Shown here piece by piece: positions 1 to 5,482 of a DNA stretch of 5,980 bases. The DNA is taken from assembly GCA_964473525.1 (NCBI GenBank), contig CAYYPK010000096.1:1-5980 (forward strand), in the 5' to 3' direction. Both the position numbers and the translations under genes were made by a program. The stretch's first letter is position 1, and every line of letters starts with the position of its first letter. The stretch is from GCA-2687025 sp964473525 (GTDB lineage Bacteria; Poribacteria; WGA-4E; GCA-2687025). Under the pieces are notes generated by a model, which did not search any database, was not told where the DNA came from, and saw nothing but the letters and a program-made list of their open reading frames with translations.

Positions 1-211
1 CCCCATGCTATATCAGCCATGGTCGTTTACACCGATCTATGTACACCCTCGCGTAATTGGCAGTATACCGTGTCTGGCAGTGGAGAAGTGGCACGGCGTT
101 TAGAACCTCAGTCCTGCGTGTCGTCTTCGTTGCTCACAGACCCGTGTATCCTCAGAGCGCCCACCTATCGTCAAGTCGCGTCAACGCCCTGCCCATACGT
201 TCGAGGCACCA

Positions 212-242
212 CAGACATGCGCGCGTATCGCGCGCACGTCTG
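212..242. repeat. 31-bp imperfect palindrome, possible operator or hairpin
   Basis: The left arm CAGACATGCGCGCG (212-225) and right arm CGCGCGCACGTCTG (229-242) are reverse complements at 13 of 14 positions, flanking a TAT centre. The only mismatch is A217 against C237. No T-run follows on either strand, so it does not look like an intrinsic terminator. It sits about 96 bases before the kinase start. It could be a dimer-binding operator or a stable leader hairpin; the sequence does not say which. Confidence 0.6.
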
Positions 243-328
243 GCTTGTCGGCATGGAATGTGCGCGCTCATGCTACGATGCGCAACGGATGGCCGAGCAA
301 CTCGCACAGCCCCTCACCACAGAAGAGT

Positions 329-332
329 GGAG
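329..332 (+). promoter_or_regulatory. Ribosome binding site deciding the kinase start
   Basis: GGAG lies five bases before the GTG at 338. This favours GTG 338 over the in-frame upstream TTG (245) and ATG (278), which lack a comparable site. The upstream starts would also put a polar tail of 20-31 residues before the first membrane helix. Confidence 0.7.
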
Positions 333-337
333 AGTCC

Positions 338-1783
338 GTGAAACTCCCCCTCCAGGCAAAGGCAACACTGGCCATCGCCTTGCCGGTCGCCACCGCGTTG
401 GCGATCAGCAGTTGGCTCGCGTACTTCGCCGCACGGCGAGCACTGCATGTCGAGATGGAGGCGCGTATTACGTCCATCGCGGAGATGGCAGCCACGCAGT
501 TCGATGCGGACTACCTGACGGTCATCGAGCCAGGAGGCGAGCAAACGCGCTTGTACCAGAGCTATCGCACGCAACTGCGGTCAATCCAGGCAGCCACGGA
601 CCTTCGGCGCATCTACGTGTTCGCGCCGGATGGCAGCAGCCTGGTGGACTCTCAGGACGACGTCCCGATTGGAGCGCCTTACCGGTTTCTAAGCGGCAAC
701 CAGGTGCACATTGACGAGGCCCTTTCCGGGGAGCCAGCCGCGTCGATTGCGTTCACCGGCGAGGACGGGACGTACTACCGGTCAGCGTACGCCCCCGTGG
801 CCGACGGGGACGGCGTCCCCGTCGCCGTGCTGGGCGTTGACGCGAGCGTGCTGTTCCTAGGGACGCTGAACACGATGCAGCGAGCGATGCTGCTTATTGG
901 GCTTCTCAGCACGCTGCTGGCAACCGGGCTCGGGGTCATCTACGTGCGCGCGATCGTAGCGCCGATCAAAGGGCTGTCGCAGGCCGCCCGCCAGATCATG
1001 CGCGGCACATTCGGCGCAACGGTCGAGGTCACGAGCAGTGACGAAATCGGGGTGCTCGGAAGCAGCTTCAACGAGATGAGCGCCGCTCTGGCCGATCGCG
1101 ACCGACGCGTTTCCCGCTTCGCAGAGGAGTTGCGGCAGATATCCTCCGGGCTCGCCCACGAGATACGGAACCCGCTGAACGGCATGCGGCTGTTTCTTGG
1201 ACTCCTGCAGCGTCACAGCGTGGACGCCGAGACCTCTGGTCTTATCACGAAGGTCGACGAGGAGGTGCAGGCGCTCGATGACCTCGTCACGGAGTTCCTC
1301 AATTTCGCGCGTCCCTCTGACCCGACCTGGAATGAGACCCTGGTAGCGACGATCGTCGCGGACGCGCTGGACATGTGCCGAGCCGACATTGAGGACGCCG
1401 GCGTCATAGCGAGTGCCACGGCCCCGGACGACGTTGCGATAGAGACGGACGCGCGCGAACTCCGACGCGCCCTCCTCAACCTCATTAGTAACGCGGTGCA
1501 CGCCATGCCTACGGGCGGTCATCTGACGATCGACGCCTGCGTTGACGCGGAACACGGCGCGGTACAACTAGACATCTCGGACACTGGCGTTGGCATGTCA
1601 GCCGACACCGCCGAACGCGCGTTCGATCCGTTCTTCACGACGAAGGACGACGGAACCGGCCTGGGTCTTGCATTGGTGCGGAGGATAGTCGAGCGACACG
1701 GCGGGTCTATCAGGTGCGCCGCCGTCGAAGGCGAGGGGTCCACCTTCACCGTTGCGTTGCCGATGAGGCAGCTTAGGGACTGA
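338..1783 (+). CDS. Two-component sensor histidine kinase with Cache-like periplasmic sensor
   Basis: Inner-membrane kinase of 481 residues, read from GTG 338. It should autophosphorylate in response to a periplasmic signal and pass the phosphate to the regulator encoded 10 bases downstream. Domains in order: membrane helix about 11-31; periplasmic region about 32-181, with strand patterns IYVFAPDG (92-99), RSAYAPV and PVAVLGVDAS (161-170) typical of the Cache/PDC fold; second helix about 183-203; HAMP linker about 204-256; HisKA with phospho-acceptor His274 in LAHEIRNPLNG; HATPase with N box NLISNAVHAM (381-390), G1 DTGVGM (415-420), F box FDPFFTTK (429-436) and G2 GTGLGLAL (439-446). All catalytic motifs are intact. 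The layout matches NtrB/AtoS/ZraS-type kinases that partner sigma-54 activators. There is no fused receiver or PAS domain. The Cache assignment is by pattern only and the ligand is unknown. Confidence 0.95.
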   Translation: MKLPLQAKATLAIALPVATALAISSWLAYFAARRALHVEMEARITSIAEMAATQFDADYLTVIEPGGEQTRLYQSYRTQLRSIQAATDLRRIYVFAPDGSSLVDSQDDVPIGAPYRFLSGNQVHIDEALSGEPAASIAFTGEDGTYYRSAYAPVADGDGVPVAVLGVDASVLFLGTLNTMQRAMLLIGLLSTLLATGLGVIYVRAIVAPIKGLSQAARQIMRGTFGATVEVTSSDEIGVLGSSFNEMSAALADRDRRVSRFAEELRQISSGLAHEIRNPLNGMRLFLGLLQRHSVDAETSGLITKVDEEVQALDDLVTEFLNFARPSDPTWNETLVATIVADALDMCRADIEDAGVIASATAPDDVAIETDARELRRALLNLISNAVHAMPTGGHLTIDACVDAEHGAVQLDISDTGVGMSADTAERAFDPFFTTKDDGTGLGLALVRRIVERHGGSIRCAAVEGEGSTFTVALPMRQLRD

Positions 1784-1793
1784 CAGGAAGACC

Positions 1794-3179
1794 ATGAGCC
1801 GAATACTGATAGCGGACGATCACAAGGGCACGGCCGAAGCCATCTCTCTCGCGCTGGACGCGCTTGGTCACAGATCGTCCGTCGTCCACGATGGCGAGGC
1901 GGCCGCCAAGGCTGCAACCGATCAGTTCTACGATTTGGCCCTCCTTGATGTGCGGATGCCCAAGATGGACGGCATCCAGACGTTGGCGGCCATCAAGGAG
2001 CAATCGCCGGAAACTGCCGTTGTCGTCATGAGCGCGCATGGGACGATCGAGATCGCCGTGGATGCCATGCGTCAGGGAGCGGTCGATTTCGTGACCAAAC
2101 CGGTGACGCTGGAAGAGATCGAGGTGAAGGTAGCGAACGCGCTCCGTCAGCGCATGGTGTCGATGGAAAACGCGTACCTTCGCGAGCAGGACGGAGGGGG
2201 CCGCGGATTCGACTCGATGGTCGGCGCCGGGGAGGCGATGCGTCTGGTCTATGACCGCATTCAGGCAGTAGCCCAATCGAACGCGACCGTGTTGGTCTTG
2301 GGCGAGACCGGTACGGGGAAGGAACTCGTCGCGCGAGCCATACACGAGAACAGCCGGCGCGCCGCGAAGCCGTTCGTGCGCGTAAACTGCGCGGCCCTCG
2401 CCGAGGGCGTGCTAGAGAGCGAGCTGTTCGGACACGAACGTGGCGCGTTCACCAACGCGAACCGCCAACGCGCCGGAAGGTTCGAGCTCGCCGACGGAGG
2501 CACGCTCTTCCTTGACGAGATAGGCGAAGTCGCGGTCTCCACACAGGTGAAGCTCCTGAGAGTCTTGCAGGAGAAGGAGTTCGAACGCGTCGGCGGCGTA
2601 TCCACCATCGGCGTGGATGTGCGAATTGTCGCCGCGACAAACCGTGACCTGGTAGCGATGGTCGACGCGGGTGACTTCCGCGAGGATCTGTACTACCGGC
2701 TCAACGTTGTGCCTGTGGATGTACCGCCGCTCCGAGATCGACGAGACGACATTCCCAGCCTCGTCGCACACTTCCTCCTGAAGTACTCGGCGGAGACCGC
2801 GAAGAAGATCGCAGCGGTGCACCCAGATGCAATGCAGAGCCTCGTCAGACACGCGTGGCCAGGCAATGTACGTGAGTTGGAGAACACGATTGAGCGCGCG
2901 GTCGTGCTCACACAATCGGACACTCTCGTGCCCATGGACCTGGGCCTGATCGACCGGCGCGCGCGGCAGCGCGACGACCCGGTGGACGTCGTCCCCATGG
3001 AGGGGGTCTCGCTCACGGATATGGTGGATAGGTTCGAGAAACGGCTACTGTGGACTGCGTACGTTCGCGCCAACCGCGTGAAAGCGGACGCCGCGAAGCT
3101 ACTTGGAATCGAACGCACGACGTTCCGATACAAGTTCGACCGACACGGGTTGGCGGAACTCGATGAAACGGCTCGCTAA
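1794..3179 (+). CDS. NtrC-family sigma-54-dependent response regulator
   Basis: Cytoplasmic transcription activator of 461 residues, the expected length for the NtrC/ZraR/AtoC family. The receiver (about 1-120) has acidic pair D8/D9, phospho-acceptor D52 in LLDVRMP, S80 and K102. The AAA+ domain (about 142-372) has Walker A GETGTGKE (170-177), Walker B GGTLFLDEIG (235-244), ATNRDL (281-286), the arginine-finger region FREDLYYRLN (295-304) and sensor II WPGNVRELEN (355-364). The sigma-54-contacting loop reads GAFTNA (217-222) rather than GAFTGA. A Fis-type helix-turn-helix occupies about 418-453. ATG 1794 is preceded by AGGAAG at 1785-1790. It is surely the partner of the kinase, 10 bases upstream. 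A near-consensus sigma-54 promoter at 5409-5425 is its obvious local target, which is inference. The closest named homologue cannot be told by eye, so no symbol is given. Confidence 0.96.
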   Translation: MSRILIADDHKGTAEAISLALDALGHRSSVVHDGEAAAKAATDQFYDLALLDVRMPKMDGIQTLAAIKEQSPETAVVVMSAHGTIEIAVDAMRQGAVDFVTKPVTLEEIEVKVANALRQRMVSMENAYLREQDGGGRGFDSMVGAGEAMRLVYDRIQAVAQSNATVLVLGETGTGKELVARAIHENSRRAAKPFVRVNCAALAEGVLESELFGHERGAFTNANRQRAGRFELADGGTLFLDEIGEVAVSTQVKLLRVLQEKEFERVGGVSTIGVDVRIVAATNRDLVAMVDAGDFREDLYYRLNVVPVDVPPLRDRRDDIPSLVAHFLLKYSAETAKKIAAVHPDAMQSLVRHAWPGNVRELENTIERAVVLTQSDTLVPMDLGLIDRRARQRDDPVDVVPMEGVSLTDMVDRFEKRLLWTAYVRANRVKADAAKLLGIERTTFRYKFDRHGLAELDETAR

Positions 3180-4092
3180 CGTTGCTCGCCTATGCCGGCT
3201 CGTGGTGGTCGTTACCGCCCTCCTCGTCGCGGGAGCCACTGCGCGCGGGGAGGAATCTGCAACTCAGAGTGATCTGGAATCCCTGCTCCACGACATCGTC
3301 GCTCGTGTGGAAGAAACCACGCGACAGCAGAACACGCTTCTCAGGCGCAGCCGTGTCCTTTCCGACAGGATTGACAGCGCGAAGCGTGATCGGGCGGACG
3401 ACGGCGACCCGTCAGGCGATCGGGCGCTACAGCGAGATCTGCGCTCGGCGCGGCTGGTAGCCGACCAACTGCAGGGTCTAGACGCCAGCATCTACGCGCT
3501 CACACAGGAGGGGGTAGCGACTCGGAAAGCGATCATGGCGCGCTTAGACGACGCCATCGCGAGAGCCATCGCGCGATCGGACGCCGCGGTCACGTCGGAG
3601 GAAAGGGAGCGCATTCTCGCCGACGCCATCGCACTCAGATCAGAACGAGACGTGCATGCCACATATGTCCGGGCCCAGTCACGCGAGCTGCTGCTCGGCC
3701 TTGATGTGACAGTGGCGGACACGGACGGCCCCGACGTGATCGCCCAGAAGATTGAGGTAGTTCAGGACCAGCTGGACATCGTCGACGAGGGCATCGTCGC
3801 CCTGGCCGCGGAAATCCTTGCGGCGGAAGAGAAGCTCAGCCTGCTCCGGGGAATGCTGGAGTTGCTGCAGGAACTACGCCGCAGCGAAGACGACGAGATT
3901 GATCTGGACAGGCCCCTCCGCGCCGCTGAGTTAGAAGGCAATATGTCCGAGCTGTCCAATGAAGTCCTCGCGCTACGCGCGCGGCAGGAACGACGGCGTG
4001 CCGGTATCTCGCCGCTACGGGCCAAGCTGGCGCGATTCCAGGCGATAGCCTCCGAGATGTTGAGACCCGCAGAACTCGGGAAGGACGACTGA
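3163..4092 (+). CDS. Secreted helical, probably coiled-coil protein of unknown family
   Basis: I do not recognise the family. From ATG 3163 the protein is 309 residues. A signal peptide is clear: basic start MKRLANVARLCR, hydrophobic core VVVVTALLVAGA, and a plausible cleavage after ATA (27). The mature chain is almost wholly charged heptad-like helix, rich in Glu, Asp, Arg, Leu and Ala. Long helical stretches lie at about 34-77, 85-175, 190-240 and 252-300, broken near 78-86 (DRADDGDPSGD) and 181-190. Only one Cys is present, inside the signal peptide, so the mature form has none. It is most likely periplasmic. The start overlaps the regulator's last 17 bases, and the stop overlaps the next start (TGATG), so expression is tied to both neighbours. 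An in-frame ATG at 3103 would place the signal peptide 20 residues in, so I reject it. The ribosome site is weak (CGGA, five bases from ATG at its nearest). A structural or scaffold role beside the barrel protein is conjecture. Confidence 0.85.
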   Translation: MKRLANVARLCRLVVVVTALLVAGATARGEESATQSDLESLLHDIVARVEETTRQQNTLLRRSRVLSDRIDSAKRDRADDGDPSGDRALQRDLRSARLVADQLQGLDASIYALTQEGVATRKAIMARLDDAIARAIARSDAAVTSEERERILADAIALRSERDVHATYVRAQSRELLLGLDVTVADTDGPDVIAQKIEVVQDQLDIVDEGIVALAAEILAAEEKLSLLRGMLELLQELRRSEDDEIDLDRPLRAAELEGNMSELSNEVLALRARQERRRAGISPLRAKLARFQAIASEMLRPAELGKDD

Positions 4093-5312
4093 TGACGAAG
4101 GCCGTGACTATTGCGCTCGCGGGCGCCGTTACCATCTTGTGGGTGATGTCCCCGCAGACCGTCACCGCGGCCACGTCCGGCGTCAGCGCTACAGGGTTCC
4201 TGCACACGCGCGCGAGATATGAGACGAACGTGCTCGAAGCGCCGAGCGCTTCGGGTCCCAAGGCAGACAGCGTAGCAAATCTGTGGGCCGGGTTCAGGCT
4301 GAGCGTGGATCCTGACGACACATCCAGGCTCACCGCGCGGTACGAGGCGGCCCCGCGTCGATATGGAAGCTACGACCGGCAGAACCGCCACGACCACCTG
4401 GCGTCGGTCACATACCGCAGGCGTGTCGCGTCGAAGCTCACGGTCCTCGCCGTAGGGTCAGCCGGCCTCCGCGTCCAGCCTGCTAACGCCATCCACGAGT
4501 ATTCGAAGCAGGCTGTATCGGCGCAAGGTCTCTACCGATGGGATCACGCCTGGACCAGCTCTATCTCAACCGAGCTGCGGCACAAGGCGTTCCCCAACTT
4601 CAGCCGGGGCGACTACCAGAGTGTCATGGGATCCGGGCGCGTCGTACGACGCTTTGGGGGGCTGTCGTCCGTTGGGGCGGAGTATCAGTTGCGGTCATAT
4701 ACAGGAGCGATCGACCCGCGCGTGTTGGTTTCCGACATCAACCGAGACATGTCGGGAACCCGGCACGCCGCCGGCTTATGGGCGGAACACATGGTCGGAG
4801 AACGCGTCCTCGCACGCCTCGCCTACCGCCTTGAGGTGGATAACGCCGCGCGCGCGCTTCAGGCCCAGGAGCGATACCGCCAGGAGCCTGAGCAGGACGA
4901 CAACGACGGCGACCATTACGACGACGACCATTACGACGACGATGGCGACGACGGCGACCATTACGACGACGACGTCTACGCGGACGGCGACGAACACGGA
5001 GAAGGCGAAGACGTGGACTTCAACTTCACGAACCACCGGTCGTCGCTCACCCTGGTGTGGCGGGCTCCGGCGCGGGCCACCGCTCGCCTGTCAGCACGGC
5101 GCCACGCGAAGTACTTCCACGACTGGGTTGTACGTTCGACGGGCTCGAAACGCCACGACAGCCTCACACTCCTACGCGCCGCCGTGAGCCGGCCGGTGGG
5201 TGCCTATGTATCAGCCCAGCTCGAATACGCCTTCCGGCGGAACGTCTCCAACGACCCGGCGCAGGAGTACGCGGCCCACGCGTATTCCGCTCAGATCGGC
5301 TTGCGTTTCTAG
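4092..5312 (+). CDS. Outer-membrane beta-barrel protein with an Asp/His-rich insertion
   Basis: Protein of 406 residues; family not recognised. A signal peptide (about 1-26, probable cut VTA|AT) precedes a chain of alternating polar and hydrophobic strands with aromatic residues, such as FLHTRARYE, LTARYEAAP, LASVTYRRR and AYVSAQLEYAF. It ends in YSAQIGLRF; a terminal Phe after a final strand is the usual BAM-recognised signature of outer-membrane barrels. Residues 269-309 form an insertion with 20 Asp, 3 Glu, 4 His and 4 Tyr in 41 residues, including DHYDDD three times, flanked by strands. It is therefore most simply a surface or periplasmic loop. Such a segment could bind divalent cations; that is inference. 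ATG 4092 shares its A with the previous stop, and GGGAAGGA at 4078-4085 is a good ribosome site, so it is coupled to the upstream gene. A porin-like or structural barrel are both possible. Barrel nature is firmer than function. Confidence 0.85.
   Translation: MTKAVTIALAGAVTILWVMSPQTVTAATSGVSATGFLHTRARYETNVLEAPSASGPKADSVANLWAGFRLSVDPDDTSRLTARYEAAPRRYGSYDRQNRHDHLASVTYRRRVASKLTVLAVGSAGLRVQPANAIHEYSKQAVSAQGLYRWDHAWTSSISTELRHKAFPNFSRGDYQSVMGSGRVVRRFGGLSSVGAEYQLRSYTGAIDPRVLVSDINRDMSGTRHAAGLWAEHMVGERVLARLAYRLEVDNAARALQAQERYRQEPEQDDNDGDHYDDDHYDDDGDDGDHYDDDVYADGDEHGEGEDVDFNFTNHRSSLTLVWRAPARATARLSARRHAKYFHDWVVRSTGSKRHDSLTLLRAAVSRPVGAYVSAQLEYAFRRNVSNDPAQEYAAHAYSAQIGLRF
4896..5018 (+). repeat. Acidic low-complexity tract with three DHYDDD copies
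   Basis: Within the barrel gene, GAC-CAT-TAC followed by three Asp codons occurs at 4911-4928, 4926-4943 and 4956-4973. The first two copies overlap by one codon. They lie in a run of GAC, GAT and GGC codons. The reading frame is kept throughout, and the near-identical codons suggest recent slippage-type expansion. The short spacing and in-frame coding rule out a CRISPR array. Confidence 0.85.
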
Positions 5313-5329
5313 CGGCGGAGAACTGCCGC
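5312..5329 (+). other. Hairpin or dyad at the end of the barrel gene
   Basis: GCGGC (5312-5316) pairs with GCCGC (5325-5329). The stem extends inward through a G-U and a G-C pair to an AGAA loop, giving seven pairs. It starts at the last base of the barrel stop codon. No T-run follows, so it is not a standard intrinsic terminator, though it could slow or protect the transcript end. As DNA it is centred about 116 bases before the predicted start of the sigma-54 transcript, where activator sites commonly lie. Confidence 0.4.
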
Positions 5330-5367
5330 AGCGGCGGATTTCCGTCGGCGCTCCCGACCATACACGC

Positions 5368-5377
5368 CCTGTACAGG
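5368..5377. promoter_or_regulatory. Perfect 10-bp palindrome upstream of the sigma-54 promoter
   Basis: CCTGTACAGG is its own reverse complement. A related partial element, CCTGCAGC around the CTGCAG at 5390-5395, is centred 20 bases further on, about two helical turns. The centres lie near -64 and -44 relative to the predicted start. That is closer than usual for an NtrC-type enhancer, so either an atypical activator site or another regulator's site is possible. No binding motif for this regulator is known to me. Confidence 0.3.
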
Positions 5378-5408
5378 CGCATATCAGCCCTGCAGCGGCA
5401 CGCGTGAG

Positions 5409-5425
5409 TCGGCACGATCGTTGCG
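5409..5425 (+). promoter_or_regulatory. Sigma-54 (RpoN) promoter of the PepSY gene
   Basis: The sequence reads TC-GGCACG-ATCG-TTGC-G. The invariant GG (5411-5412) and GC (5423-5424) are exactly 10 bases apart. All ten core bases of the GGCACG-N4-TTGC consensus are present; only the T before GG and the A/T after GC differ. The predicted start is near 5436, giving a leader of about 47 bases to ATG 5483. It lies in the only sizeable gap between genes and points toward the PepSY gene. This promoter class needs an activator of the type encoded at 1794-3179. Confidence 0.82.
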
Positions 5426-5438
5426 CTTCTCCATTCGA

Positions 5439-5460
5439 CCAATTCAGCATGCCAATTCGG
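5439..5460. repeat. CCAATTC direct repeat in the PepSY leader
   Basis: CCAATTCAG (5439-5447) and CCAATTCGG (5452-5460) are 13 bases apart, just after the predicted transcription start. Short and possibly accidental, but AT-rich against a GC-rich background. Confidence 0.3.
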
Positions 5461-5472
5461 CAGGCGAAGAAT

Positions 5473-5476
5473 GGAG
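5473..5476 (+). promoter_or_regulatory. Ribosome binding site deciding the PepSY gene start
   Basis: GGAG lies six bases before ATG 5483. An in-frame ATG at 5471 sits two bases before this site and would add only MENT; it has just GGCGAAGA in front. ATG 5483 also gives a cleaner signal sequence start, MIRNRV. Confidence 0.65.
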
Positions 5477-5482
5477 AACACC

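Larger units (their letters stand above)
1..337. other. Gene-free leader upstream of the kinase operon
   Basis: I see no credible gene here: the reading frames that cross it run deep into the kinase gene in other frames and encode arginine-rich, domain-free sequence. It holds a 31-bp imperfect palindrome (212-242), a weak sigma-54-like element (248-264, TCGGCATG-N4-GTGC), and a possible extended -10 box TGCTACGAT (271-279) with no good -35 partner. CGTCAA occurs twice, 10 bases apart (169-174 and 179-184). Three short words also occur in the PepSY promoter region: ATATCAGCC (10-18), TGTACA (40-45) and AATTGGCA (55-62, there in inverted form). The promoter of the kinase operon probably lies here, but I cannot fix it. 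Confidence 0.6.

Noticed and set aside
89..104. TGGCACG followed by GCGT and TTAGA as a sigma-54 promoter
   Set aside because: The -24 part is perfect, but the essential GC of the -12 element reads AG, and it lies about 235 bases before the kinase start.
19..714. Open frame of 231 codons overlapping the leader and the kinase 5' part
   Set aside because: Overlaps the kinase gene in another frame, shows no domain, and its composition is arginine-rich as expected from off-frame reading of GC-rich DNA.
857..1567. Minus-strand open frame of 236 codons inside the kinase gene
   Set aside because: Antisense shadow of well-conserved kinase motifs; no recognisable protein pattern.
3103..3162. Upstream ATG start for the coiled-coil protein
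   Set aside because: It would read through the regulator's helix-turn-helix codons out of frame and put the signal peptide 20 residues from the N-terminus.
4911..4973. Repeated GACCATTAC units as a CRISPR-like array
   Set aside because: Units are short, overlapping or closely spaced, in frame, and lie within a continuous coding sequence.
5312..5352. Rho-independent terminator after the barrel gene
   Set aside because: Stems can form (5312-5329, and a mismatched one at 5330-5352) but no T-run follows either.
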